Source: Endotrypanum monterogeii
Lineage: Eukaryota > Euglenozoa > Kinetoplastea > Trypanosomatida > Trypanosomatidae
DNA: 36,096 bases
Assembly: GCA_000333855.2 (NCBI GenBank)
Contig: CM007335.1
Location: 422,035-458,130 of the forward strand
Reading direction: 5' to 3'
Part shown: piece by piece, positions 12,401-19,336 of the stretch
Layout of the letters: each line of letters starts with the position of its first letter
Numbering within the stretch: the first letter of the stretch is position 1
Notes under the pieces: model-generated
What the model was told of the DNA's origin: nothing
What the model saw: the letters and a program-made list of their open reading frames with translations, nothing else
The model's database searches: none
Program-made: the position numbers and the translations under genes

Positions 12401-12709
12401 GAATCCGCAGAGTCCGTCGTCCCTGGTAGATCTCTCCGCGCGACCGCCCGTCGGCTGTGGGGTGGACGTCGCATCAGTGGGGTTCCTGCCTTTGACGTCT
12501 ACATGTAAGGAGTAGTGTGCCTGCAGAGTGACTATACACGTCTCGTGACGCGATGCATCCACGTAGCTCCAACGGTGGCAGGTTCGCGTTGTCACATGTT
12601 CCTCGGACACACTGGGCGAGACAGGCAAGGAGGCAGAGGGAGCGGATGCGTCGGTGTCGATGGCATTGCCATCTCCCAGCTTGTACGTGCGCTGGATTAT
12701 AAATGACAT
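3407..12709 (-). CDS. Giant conserved-type hypothetical protein (3100 aa)
   Basis: This is a 3100-residue protein of unknown function; I do not recognise a family. The frame is open for 9.3 kb and ends in TAG at 3407. The N-terminal third (to about 800) alternates beta-rich-looking segments with serine- and alanine-rich low complexity. The middle (about 850-2000) is richer in predicted helix and in Trp, Cys and Leu, so it looks folded. A long charged coiled coil spans roughly 2205-2405, rich in Glu, Arg, Gln and Ala, and ends in a Glu/Gln run. The last 700 residues are Ser/Thr/Pro-rich and probably disordered, with a short leucine-rich helix at the extreme C-terminus. I see no clear signal peptide or membrane segment. 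The start is the ATG at 12709 (MSFIIQRTYKLG). The frame stays open 15 codons further upstream only to a TTG, and the likely splice AG lies between the two. Large coiled-coil proteins in these organisms are often cytoskeletal, but nothing here proves that. Confidence 0.85.
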   Translation of the reverse strand: MSFIIQRTYKLGDGNAIDTDASAPSASLPVSPSVSEEHVTTRTCHRWSYVDASRHETCIVTLQAHYSLHVDVKGRNPTDATSTPQPTGGRAERSTRDDGLCGFSWEFIWIPNPHTFAEQAADAASSTSTSSDTYSAALCGTPQPARARFFFPRTTLLARSTIQGTGGVVFVSSRHVLVATEAPETPHSVRGPSPSSRSNTYDEVRSAPFHGLMDSFVLSSGDAAAMGLTARLYSWTRIAAATALPCLFATPQAPASASSTSTQSRPSPVLLLVTGVPLPQQEQQVQGTAAGAEAPLVRLLYLFSAPCTSNGRGCDQVGQQAWDVLACVADLSSTSASADSCHQLHVQIRHTVTLPQIRLSVHEATAETGPHHYSGATKWEHGRCGADGASCTLSPSPAPQWLSPHDLLWVFVEEKDARDAHLLRDGQLCGSLVALLPCWSAPARAWEASSLTSASPHISNNVPSPPAVLSGGFHDDTPYGALMVSSVELESHASVHPQRTISSTTLVQDIIDRLLPSSERSVYRLVVGSVTRCISASASLHSRATTATPMAAAPAALPAHTSLLVFIMDGLHTRNLRSSAAVPLESATQALSAPSKSTAASALPQGLYLTETLSWDTLAHLASPAPSNEQASGRMVTVHLHRVPLTRTLWCGLDPLVLSVSARAYGIMSGDGRDSEHEDVLQETWDVDRWIGWLPKIAGGGAESRARSDDCAAPLVGDSATDAENFLTPASLPSTATVTAVPSCMCPPSSSSTATAVFGFPFLNDLNRELTVLWCCCTTAAGCRDGKPHKDTAEQTIAHLPPPVTPSQATVYSQEEWEAEVAEWVAAAQIRGLLRSSTTSTDDAAVAVITYRAMRILWAYAALCETGPALPQWPSVLMEVVRNTCTDTATHQTRLRDYASAVQTVMTAQIASDGRGDAAVADSEVRQMRRAAGVFFRLVLRTLVELDWCSGDTVGWMCFQWTVRWFLGCGAGTVASTTRPTNSSTPTVGVGVSIAQERAAVVEGLAMQVLLQWGAGEDEAGKIAAAPLPKAPPLPPLDWIRRALMLFVCRRTQLPLELTMEDIVTASGVRLHPIATPQVTQATVANGWSETSDEEKTAPARTPWLTHNTIELRDSMEYALLRLVKPEMLYSMVHHLARTSPAPGLHRIAAFTGSIRDRDPRMAQRVFVRGVLTVADLHVLLCVGWASGQPHYAAPPGGFTFVCCVVDLAMMFTSAVPPLESSPTTLPEAYERLVIAALDTWGGRGEQGVSSSETQAATMGDQDPVYPLLSVAELDNFGVPQRTTRVRTPFPFTILPPLLTVYLWYHMTHRLCAALQLPPLMMSEITGEEEARLEGEQEHAPWLQRAKLRDGTQLQALYRGVCVLRYLTQEDATATEELFSAMHLVYGALPRHGGHQRTHWQGESAGAAYVTNTIVPVCDTASAIRPRVPDISWVTLYLVSWHDLISLEAPPLCSKDTLLAYQERRHNSTVQHGGDPMRVLHLLYSSTMCNRILRAQVLKMVGIPNAVITGAVSKEYIKSYECLVCTLWNWRTALKSQQHCCTETSSIPTTAEARRTQYAAAADAMAAWLVQVWANVLLCDPEAVTDAGMYENLFTILAHVKQRGDPPSYTSVSTADVAFALLRPCFLHALPILEDLSVEEELMRSQGIAVAPPSYPQYNESLARNTWDTGPQEARASHHGRAPERLGAKEVFEQLRERLRCLVALYVSPSISTGATFAEQSDRRFRTLALLTALQPTVVKLAAAQQRIEQHRMKHGALQRDAAESDESKQISGAGASSPLAPTSSDESESMLELRSFHLSAAATYVIAATAAALGYTKNHMRSGTEEEVSSGTAKGQPVGWLVVACEVIRRELSQYILEELQMNGYVQRTVTFPAVEAIMEETTGGTPTHPGLHHPHLPVPGFRLATSEAQLKEFINALADAVAPLTRALAKALSLALVEPLVTLLVLDVLHTLLHSSSMKNEQEAGGTDDGPTQRSPETEPPSIQVSISTDALTLGLLAQWIRSVAMPLYQQMSDADKNVVRHIVTGSFAHDYLTAPHSDALSPSPGSAPPLSTSYHASGAHAEWRQWRQSRGKAVKSHPSPKAAAMLECLSASVVAAHQPLVQVVLPKLHEGKAAQQAVAVTATTGSSWAGTTSALRTSIFNVGAVLAPRPAHQHQKQYAEVSSSAAVPLSSMKPQLHAAPAEAPRVGLGSSKASAWTMASPDEAQLLQREEACKRRQCGELLLREQQHLFASPVFQRSLVKLYLALRVEKRRRELVAYALDQHDLICSFCHREQMLRLNAAREELRRAWCEWGERQRTARQRVLQEERDTRVGVQAIAYASWTLLLDAEQQERLVWVLYEEGRAGLLTWEEEARDALTTAATHAQVEIAKWAAEAAEEAYWKEEEAAWERIQEEEEQQQQQLGTGQSAHQWAHVMKTKSAQPRPLSLGKGKQRREESLMSSSTSTSYTSSYPSAGCLSNRPMNQTTPLSAVAPGHRERAVDKDRDAAVLDPNRPGDRKRLDTRATVPTPVHSFSDCVGGQEACNAVAPAQVTASDSAMASVASQNHLQQRAAPPHTPSLMADVIHTENGGGMDPGWEDGLAKAAVSTAGGLFNALSQWQTVLRNTVAPPPPTRDSEIRKSRQRTDFEQVADLRASRALDKMAAVKETDPREPVLVLGTTTDGSAAAQGEDWGWSSNSDTSTHSVEQKRTVATTTKEEVCADRVLAPPSHRVVTLRGKGTSVVGEASLATAVTAKPPRKKRGFAAAVVRIDPIPAAANNAAPLTSSPLSPPFQPTERHLSFSEAATTPNPARSILSAVEAAATETLSRPPAKLSSGEELGRASLPSPPQGLESLAAAPSGWCESSTSSGSSSNHSATSPLWEPCTQLSTAPMERERCAEVKTQGRNETQCESSTAHLSGVSGQPGEVLGCMTAAVDQGNAEMWRKKEDREEIQVGNSASQITCEASSHCCALGVGPLSLPAVAAVDKPPTSDGSIRAHGWEWSTDGLDIGSVAEKAHPMSLPSSRRAVGGAISVTTEAPPLSEQLLNFSTSSAKDGWSSDDSTVGSDTAITALRNGANVAPSTSSGSLASATQCTALVHLQDMYAAELRMRVQLLELL

Positions 12710-12738
12710 GTATACTATCCGTTTTTCTCTTTTTCCCC

Positions 12739-12778
12739 CTTTACCGACAGACAAGAGGGTGTGTGGAAAAGAGGGGGC
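12739..12778 (-). promoter_or_regulatory. Candidate trans-splice acceptor for the giant ORF
   Basis: On the minus strand a pyrimidine-rich stretch (complement of about 12744-12778, starting CCCCCTCTTTTCC) is followed by GGTAAAG, with its AG at 12740-12739. Use of this site would leave a 5' UTR of about 30 nt before the ATG at 12709. It would also exclude the upstream TTG at 12754 from the mature mRNA. Confidence 0.45.
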
Positions 12779-13126
12779 AGCTAACCTGGATGCGGAGATG
12801 AGTTAAATTCAATTGATAATATAGATGTATATATATATTTATATATGTATGTGTGGGTATGTATCACGTGGGCTCACGCATGTTCCTCGACGCCAGCAAT
12901 GCATATATCCATGGCACCGGAAACAGATGACCGAGTATGCAGAAGAGAACAGGGAAGGAATAAAGTACAGGACATGAATAGACAAGCTCAAGAAAAAAAT
13001 ATGAAGAGACGTTCTCATGAAAGATCCTTGTGTTGCAGACAGACGCGCAGCGGGAAGAGGCGAGTCAGCCACGGGTCGAAAATCTGGAAAAAAAAGCCGT
13101 TGCACCGAAGGCAGACGACACTGGCA

Positions 13127-13169
13127 GGGGGGGGGGGGAGGGAGCAAATATATATATATATATATATAT
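13127..13169. repeat. G12 run followed by (AT)n
   Basis: Twelve consecutive G residues at 13127-13138 are followed after a few bases by a pure AT dinucleotide tract at 13148-13169. On the transcribed strand this reads (AT)n then C12. It is simple sequence in a spacer and likely to vary in length. Confidence 0.88.
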
Positions 13170-13385
13170 GTTTTTGACATGATCTACATATAGAAGGTAC
13201 CTCTCCCTCGCCCATTTCAAGAGAATTAGGGCGACAGAGGGAGAGAGCGTTAAATCAGAGTGTGCTACGCACATAGGTCGCCCATGCAGCGAGGCTTGCA
13301 GCACACGTAATGACGCTATGGACTGAACACGGTCATACCACTTCCACTGTGTAGGCCATCTATGCTTTGTGACCACCACTGCTTC

Positions 13386-13853
13386 CTATGTCGACGACAC
13401 CGGGCCCTGTGCACTCGGTTCGCCGACAACTGTGGGTCCACAAGCCTTATGAAAAGGTGCAGTGCTTTCTCCCTCCCTCGCGCACACACACACACACGTG
13501 CCGCACCTTTCTTCCCGACAACAGCGGCGTCTGGGCGGTCCCCCATCTGTGACGATGGTCTGCACTGTGCCTGAGCACATCCAGCACGAGCGCGGGTCAC
13601 TCTTTGCATCCTGTATGAAAGCTGCCGCCGCTTCTGCCCTCAGGCGGGACTCTGGGCGCGACCTGTGAGCATGAAGGTATGTAGTATACCCAAATATAGC
13701 TGACACTGATTGGGCACTGCGTGTCCTAAGAAGGGACGAGGCGACACAGGGTGCACCACCATAGTCTGCGGGCTCCACCAACCTGAGGACAGGCTTCACC
13801 ACAGACGGTCGTGAGTCGATCCTGGTGTAGGGACGGTGACTGTACGAGTACAT
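13386..13853 (-). CDS. Doubtful small hypothetical protein (155 aa)
   Basis: A 155-codon frame begins at the ATG at 13853 (MYSYSHRPYTRIDSRP). The first 100 residues have balanced, protein-like composition and are not built from simple repeats. The last 50 are Cys- and Arg-rich and partly come from a GT/CA tract. In its favour, the minus strand just upstream has a C/T-rich tract (complement of about 13887-13917), then AG dinucleotides, then an ATG, which is the layout of a spliced-leader acceptor. It has the same strand as its neighbours. Against it, it is short, unrecognised and lies in a 2.1-kb spacer where long 3' UTRs are normal. The frame is also open upstream to 13979. It could be a species-specific gene, a decayed gene or chance. 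Confidence 0.35.
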   Translation of the reverse strand: MYSYSHRPYTRIDSRPSVVKPVLRLVEPADYGGAPCVASSLLRTRSAQSVSAIFGYTTYLHAHRSRPESRLRAEAAAAFIQDAKSDPRSCWMCSGTVQTIVTDGGPPRRRCCREERCGTCVCVCAREGESTAPFHKACGPTVVGEPSAQGPVSST

Positions 13854-14796
13854 GGCTACAATCCTGCCTAGGTGTTTTTTTTTTTTACTTCGGGAGGGAG
13901 GAGGGGAGGGGGGATGATGATGAAGATCATTTGTTGACGACAGCACCATTTCTCCCCCATCAGCCCAATTGCATGTCAAACAAACAAGGAAATACCAACA
14001 GCAAAGATATACACAATAAATATAAATATATACTGGAGTGGCACTTATAACGGAAGCAATTCTGTGTGTCCGTCACTCGAACGGTTTCCGAAAATATACG
14101 TGTTGATGCAATCACAAGCGACACAGAACGAAAAAAAATGCGAGAAGGGGCGGATCGTGCGGCGCCAAAGGGTGTTGTGACCTCTTCCACTGAGAGCGCC
14201 AACACGTAGGTGGCCCTCCGCATCCCATCCCCCCTCCTCTTTCGAGAGAGAAATAATAATATCAATACACAGTTCGTCAAAACATGAGTGTCTGCAAGCG
14301 GGCACACAGAAGACACACACGCGTCGATACATCTGCTCAAAATTTCATCTCCTTCGACGCCATGACACACGTCGTGTGAGCAGTGTCGCCTACGCGTGCA
14401 CCCTACACCTCCCTCCCCCCCCTCCCCGGGGACATCCACAGGCCTATTCATATGTGAGGATGTAATTGCACGAGGTAAGTACGGAAAGTAAAAGGTGAAG
14501 CGCACAGACACACGCACTTCTTCTTTTTTTTTTTTTCCATACGTGCAGCTGCGCAGTTGAAGGCAGCCCTTCCTCCCTCCTGCGGGCAGCGACAGTTCAT
14601 CCGTCTGGCGGTGCACATGATCGAGCGATACGACCAAAAGCAAGGAGAGCATCAATCAATCAAACGCACTCGAACATGAGCACGGGAGGGACATTGCTCC
14701 CTACACGTTCTCCCTCCCTCCCCCCGCCCGGCCGGCCCGGCCCACCCGGCTTCCCCTTAAAAAAAAAAAAGGTCGAGTCCACCTCTGGAGACCTTG
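13854..14796. other. 3' UTR/spacer downstream of the cNMP/phosphorylase-like gene
   Basis: No convincing gene. The region includes T- and A-runs (around 13875-13886, 14523-14536 and 14758-14770) and G/C-rich blocks near 13893-13913 and 14720-14750. The 231-codon minus-strand frame crossing 13960-14655 has the Cys/Arg/Ser mix of translated spacer and nothing recognisable, so it is not called. Confidence 0.55.
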
Positions 14797-17700
14797 TCAG
14801 AGGAGCACCTTCTCGAGTATGCCACGCGCGATAGCGTAGAGCGGTGGTACTCCCTCCTGCGGGCTCATGGGCGCTGACAGTGTTGCTGCACCAGTCGGTA
14901 GCCGATGCGTTCGACGCGCCTCCATTTCCGCGTCATCCTGAGCTAGGGGAAGGTCGCTCGTGTAGTAGGCGAAACGCGACGTCAGTCTGGGGTGGGCGAT
15001 ACCTTGGCGGTAGAAGTCTTCGATGACACGGGCGAAGTAGGATCCCTCCATCTCCGTCCCCACGCAGCGCCACACCTGTTGGTAGTAGCGTAAGAGTTGC
15101 ACGTTCTGTAACATCGTGCCGGTCACGGTCAAAACTTTGCCGTGGTGAACCTCAACGCGCGGGCCCGCGAGCTCTTGCAACCGCTGTACTGTGAGGTCTT
15201 GGTTGCGGCAGTTACGCAGCTCGTCCTGATTATCTTCAAGGATGAGCGAAGACTTAGAGAGAAGGACGTGGCTTGCAAGTTGGATGTCACCGCGCTTCCC
15301 AGCGAGACCGCCCGCTTTGCCCATTACGCTGACACTGCGGATGCGCTTGCCGAACGCGCTAAAAATTACGCGACATATTCCCTCCGCCTGCGCCCCAAAT
15401 GCAAAATCCATGTTTATCAGGAAGTGCCTTTGTAGTCGGCCCCGGTTGCCGTGACGAGTGGCCGGGGTCGCGTCAGGTGGACTGAGGTTTTCGCTTGTGT
15501 ATTCCGCATCGTTGGATCCGGTGAGGGTGTCCTTGCTTTGCCCGCACTTCGCTGTCATGTTGGGGTGGCTCGAGTCGGCGTCCGCGTCCTCGTCACTGAA
15601 CGACGGTAATTTGTGAGCGGTGGAATTCGTTGCGATATCACCTGTGCTGTCGGTCATCACGCACCCCGGCACACGGATGCTCGTGCCGTCGGAAGACCGA
15701 CGCCAGATCGGCTTGCACACCTGTGCCCATGTCGGCACGCCCGCAAAGTTGTCGTCCCCTCCATCGGCGCCTTTCGCCATTCCTTCGTAGTATTTGTGCA
15801 TCGAGCTGCACAGTGTGGCGTCAATAGTCTCGAAGTTGAGCAAGTGAAGAGGGATGACATCGACCTGCAGACCCGTCATCGCCGTGTCCTTCAGCACTGT
15901 GATACCGTTTTGTTCGAGGCTTCGATTGTATTCCTCCTTTAAGTCCGGTCGCTCATTCTGGAGGAATCCCGTGAGAGCCGCGTAGAGCATGTCGTCGACG
16001 TTGTGCCATTCCTCCGGTCGCCCGAGTCGCTTGCCTTCGGTGCGACGTACGTAGTCCAAAATTTCCTTGCGATACTTCCGGTTGAAGCTGCAAAGCAAAT
16101 TCTTAATACAGTGGGTGTTGCTGCTCACCACATCGATGTAGATGTTGTTTGGTAGCGCGGAGAAGCGGTCAAGCCCGAGCTTCTCGAGTACGCACCCCCG
16201 CAGGTTCAAGGCCCACTCATGGAAAGGGTTTGTTTGGAACTTCATGGAGAGGCTCGGGTCGACGCGCACGTTGTACTCCTCACGATGCATCATGATCTCG
16301 TAGATGCGCAGCAGCGTGTTGTGCCCCCAGTTGCGCAGCAGGCCAGCCTGCTCCTCCTCCGTCAGTGGCATACGCTTCAGGATCGCCTGCACGCGTTGCA
16401 TTTCGGCATCGCGCGTGACGCCGCCGGTCGTCAGGTACGTGCCTTCCAATTCTTCCTGCTCGCGTTGTCGCAGATACTCGTCCAGCACGTCGATTGCCGG
16501 TGGATGCACCATACCCTGGACGCGACCACGCAGTTTGTTGCTCTCGATGATGTGTACGCACAGCATTGTCAAAAAGTCGAGAAGGTCAGTGAAGCCGTCG
16601 CGCAACAGCACCAGAGTTTTGCCCTCCATCCCGAGATGCCAGGTGCAGCGACGACGCTCCTTTGTGCGGATGTACGTGATGGCTGTGCGCATGCTGTGCT
16701 TGTTGACTGAGCCGTCGGTCGCCTTGCGTGTGTCGGCCACCCGCGCCTCCACCTTCATACGACTTGCGATGAATGGGGGAAGCGCGTGCACAAGATCAAA
16801 ACAAAAGGTGGACGTCAAATTCTCAGGCAGACGATTCAGTGCGTAGCCCCATGCGCCGGTGTCGACTTGATGACTGAACAGCTTCGTGTGAATGACGTTG
16901 TGGATGCGTGTGTAGCTCTCCAGAATTGACCACAGCGGCAGGTACTCGTTTTGTGCGCTCGTCGGTGAGAAGACATAGCGGCAGAACTCACGGATCGGGC
17001 CGAACACGTCCATTGATCCGGTGATGCAGACGCCAACACCCTGGGCGAATCGCGGGTTCCGGGCGAGCACTTGCTGCAGCTCCTCATATGGCAGCAGGGA
17101 TACCACCGTCTTGGGCATGGCGCTGCCAGCACGGAAAACGTAGTGCGAGGTGGCGTTGAAGACGCAGTTCTCGATGCCGAAGACTTGCCCCGGGCATAAG
17201 CTCGCGATGTGGGTGTAGACGGCGTCGGATGTCGTTTCTCGATCGGTAGCGGAACCCTGGCCGTTGGGGAAAGCAGGGCCGTACGAAGAGAATCTCCGGC
17301 TGTGATCACCGCCACGGCTCAGCGAGCGCAGCTTCACGGGGGCATTTTGGTGTGACGCCACGCGAAACGCGCCTTCTATCGCTTTCTGTTCGTTGTGGAA
17401 AGAGTCCACGCGAAAAACATCAACATTGCCCCACACCACCACGTAGAGGTGGCTCACTGAGGCGCCACGGCCGAGAATGGGCTCACCACGGGTATACTCG
17501 CGGTGAAGGGAGAGCGGAACGACGCGTTGGAGGTCCTCGGTGTTCAGCAGCGACGTGAGCAGGGAATGCCGGTAGAGCCAGGTAAGCTCCTCGTTCGTGT
17601 GAGCTGCATGCCCCCGCGCAACGATGTACTCCGCGACGCGGTTGTTGCGCACCTGCTGTGTTTGATCCGCATGAAAAATCGCGCTGGGAGAAACGATGGA

Positions 17701-18588
17701 CTCGTTGTCGTCACGCCAGTCAATCGCTCTGTGACTGCGCCGTGTCCCTGTGGTCGTCTCGCTGGGTACATCGTCCATGTCACTGTCGTGGACGTTGCTG
17801 TCGGCGTCCTCCTGATCAATGGTTTCTGCGGCGCGCATAACAGCCCTCAGAGTCTGTGCAATGCGGTGTCCTGTGCGCTCTTCCTCAGTTCCCCCAGTCG
17901 CTAGCCCCACGGGGGAGATGGACTGGTTTAGGTTGGCACGCACGTGATGCATCGCCCGTTGCAGCATCTCTACTGCGTGTTGCTGACTTGGCGCGCTCTC
18001 GACGTTTGCGGTTGACGAGGCTGGCATCAAAGGAGAGACTGAGCGAGTACTTTCCCCGATGGCCGGTTCTCCAGGGAACGGCGTGCCGGCTTCTCGCGTG
18101 AGTGCGCATACCGCCTGCTCGGTCGAAAAGAGGGCAGAGCTGCTCCGGACAATACTATCAACCACGGCATTGGACTGGTGCTGATACGCGACGGCGCTGT
18201 TGGGGTTCACGGTAGGTGCTGGGAAACGCCCCGGTGAGGCCAAGCTAGTGTGCGACGGCGATTGGGCTCTGGGCGTAGTGCCACCGACAGTCCCAAGGCG
18301 GTCATCGTGCGCTTTCGCTCCGATGGTGTACGCTGGGAGGCTTCCGCCACGCAGTGGTACGTCTGAAGGGATCCTCAGCTCTGTAGCGGCCGGTGCCATC
18401 GCTGAAGCATCGGTGTTCTTTATCGAGTCTGTGTTCAATACCACCATCGCCGTTTCCGGATGTGGCCACTGCCAACTATGGGTCGCTTCGTCCACAACAT
18501 GACGGGAGGTGTCATCACCTACGACTGAGCCTAGAGGCGCGGGGATGCTGCCGATACCGCTGTCGCTTTCCTTATCATGGGCGGACAT
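14797..18588 (-). CDS. Cyclic-nucleotide-binding / nucleoside-phosphorylase-like fusion protein
   Basis: This is a 1263-residue two-part protein. Residues 1-320 are Ser/Thr/Pro-rich and look disordered. A cNMP-binding-type beta roll follows at about 328-527. Its phosphate-binding cassette is abnormal: the expected FGE with a downstream Arg is replaced by FGIEN at 470-474. From about 540 to 1230 comes a large domain resembling, from memory, an uncharacterised bacterial family (I believe DUF6909). Recognisable segments are VVSSNTH near 818, MDFAFG at 1060-1065, MGKAGGLAGKRGD from 1089, and GTEMEG ending at 1182. The last two match the glycine-rich strand and the Met-Glu ribose-binding motif of the purine nucleoside phosphorylase/AMP nucleosidase superfamily. 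Likely ligands are therefore nucleosides or nucleotides. Whether it cleaves them or only senses them cannot be told. No membrane segment or signal peptide is evident. The ATG at 18588 is the first in frame. The gene follows the multidomain kinase, which also carries cNMP folds. Confidence 0.8.
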   Translation of the reverse strand: MSAHDKESDSGIGSIPAPLGSVVGDDTSRHVVDEATHSWQWPHPETAMVVLNTDSIKNTDASAMAPAATELRIPSDVPLRGGSLPAYTIGAKAHDDRLGTVGGTTPRAQSPSHTSLASPGRFPAPTVNPNSAVAYQHQSNAVVDSIVRSSSALFSTEQAVCALTREAGTPFPGEPAIGESTRSVSPLMPASSTANVESAPSQQHAVEMLQRAMHHVRANLNQSISPVGLATGGTEEERTGHRIAQTLRAVMRAAETIDQEDADSNVHDSDMDDVPSETTTGTRRSHRAIDWRDDNESIVSPSAIFHADQTQQVRNNRVAEYIVARGHAAHTNEELTWLYRHSLLTSLLNTEDLQRVVPLSLHREYTRGEPILGRGASVSHLYVVVWGNVDVFRVDSFHNEQKAIEGAFRVASHQNAPVKLRSLSRGGDHSRRFSSYGPAFPNGQGSATDRETTSDAVYTHIASLCPGQVFGIENCVFNATSHYVFRAGSAMPKTVVSLLPYEELQQVLARNPRFAQGVGVCITGSMDVFGPIREFCRYVFSPTSAQNEYLPLWSILESYTRIHNVIHTKLFSHQVDTGAWGYALNRLPENLTSTFCFDLVHALPPFIASRMKVEARVADTRKATDGSVNKHSMRTAITYIRTKERRRCTWHLGMEGKTLVLLRDGFTDLLDFLTMLCVHIIESNKLRGRVQGMVHPPAIDVLDEYLRQREQEELEGTYLTTGGVTRDAEMQRVQAILKRMPLTEEEQAGLLRNWGHNTLLRIYEIMMHREEYNVRVDPSLSMKFQTNPFHEWALNLRGCVLEKLGLDRFSALPNNIYIDVVSSNTHCIKNLLCSFNRKYRKEILDYVRRTEGKRLGRPEEWHNVDDMLYAALTGFLQNERPDLKEEYNRSLEQNGITVLKDTAMTGLQVDVIPLHLLNFETIDATLCSSMHKYYEGMAKGADGGDDNFAGVPTWAQVCKPIWRRSSDGTSIRVPGCVMTDSTGDIATNSTAHKLPSFSDEDADADSSHPNMTAKCGQSKDTLTGSNDAEYTSENLSPPDATPATRHGNRGRLQRHFLINMDFAFGAQAEGICRVIFSAFGKRIRSVSVMGKAGGLAGKRGDIQLASHVLLSKSSLILEDNQDELRNCRNQDLTVQRLQELAGPRVEVHHGKVLTVTGTMLQNVQLLRYYQQVWRCVGTEMEGSYFARVIEDFYRQGIAHPRLTSRFAYYTSDLPLAQDDAEMEARRTHRLPTGAATLSAPMSPQEGVPPLYAIARGILEKVLL

Positions 18589-19048
18589 GACGGTGACCGC
18601 AGAAGGGGAGCAGACTAATGCTCGGGTATGATAATGTTTCTGGGGACGCGGTGGGATAGTCGAAGACGGGACTAGTGAGGCGTGAGTTGATCAAGGGCGG
18701 CGCAAAGTCAACAACAGCGCATCCACGTGCTGCAGTGAGAGCGGTGCTTTGAAAAAAACAAAAGGAAATAAAATTTGATCACAAAAACATTCCCAAACTT
18801 GGACAGAAGAAGCAGTGGGCGGCGAAGGTGGTGAGGCATGGCGGAGTGAAGCGGAGGATGAGGAAGGGGGGGGGGTAGAGGCGATTGGGAAAAAAACAAA
18901 AGGCATTAAGGGGCGGCGGCGGGGGGGGGGGAACAGCAGAATCGGAAGGGGTAGCTCAGGGGAGCATTGAAGGTGATTTGTATGTGGACCAATACACATG
19001 GAATGCATCCGCAGTGGTGAAAGGTGACAGTAGCGCTAGTATCTAACG

Positions 19049-19067
19049 CCCCCCCCCCCCCCCCCCC
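19049..19067. repeat. C19 homopolymer
   Basis: Nineteen uninterrupted C residues on the plus strand lie in the presumed 3' UTR of the kinase gene. The transcript carries a G19 run, which is prone to G-quadruplex formation and to sequencing or assembly length error. Confidence 0.9.
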
Positions 19068-19098
19068 GCCCTCCGTGCGTTGACAATATATATATATA

Positions 19099-19146
19099 TA
19101 AATAAATATATAAATAAATATATAAATAAATATATAAATAAATATA
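19099..19146. repeat. Four perfect copies of a 12-bp AT repeat
   Basis: TAAATAAATATA is repeated four times without mismatch and flanked by pure TA dinucleotides. On the transcript it reads as repeats containing UAUUUAUUUA, which resemble AU-rich element cores. It sits in the kinase 3' UTR or the intergenic spacer. Confidence 0.92.
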
Positions 19147-19306
19147 TATATTTTTGTTGTTGTTGTAGTGGACGGCTTCCCGTTCCACCGAAGAAAGGAG
19201 GAAGAAGAGGGAACAGAGAGTCGAGAGTTATTCCCGAATATCCTGTTGGGATGACGTCTACAAATCAAACAAGAGAGAAAAGGTGCACAAGTGCCGCCGT
19301 GTGTAT

Positions 19307-19336
19307 GGGGAGGGGAGGGGAGGGGAGGGGAGGGGG
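19307..19336 (+). repeat. (GGGGA)n array with G-quadruplex potential
   Basis: Five GGGGA units and a closing GGGGG give six G-runs of four or more separated by single A residues, an ideal intramolecular G-quadruplex on the plus strand, which is the template strand. The transcript reads (UCCCC)n, a strong polypyrimidine tract about 110 nt past the kinase stop codon. Confidence 0.9.

Larger units (their letters stand above)
12710..13385. other. Spacer upstream of the giant ORF
   Basis: No gene is seen. The stretch holds the candidate splice acceptor just upstream of the giant ORF. It also has an AT-rich patch near 12824-12850, a G12 run at 13127-13138 and an (AT)n tract at 13148-13169. Short overlapping ORFs on both strands are translations of these simple sequences. 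Confidence 0.55.

Noticed and set aside
13960..14655. A 231-codon minus-strand frame in the spacer after the cNMP/phosphorylase-like gene.
   Set aside because: Its composition is that of translated simple sequence and spacer. No domain is visible and there is no convincing splice signal just upstream.
14720..14750. A GC-rich block of CCCGGCCGG-type sequence as a terminator or origin.
   Set aside because: Trypanosomatid protein genes have no such defined terminators, and no origin motif is known that I could match. It is probably ordinary GC-rich 3' UTR.
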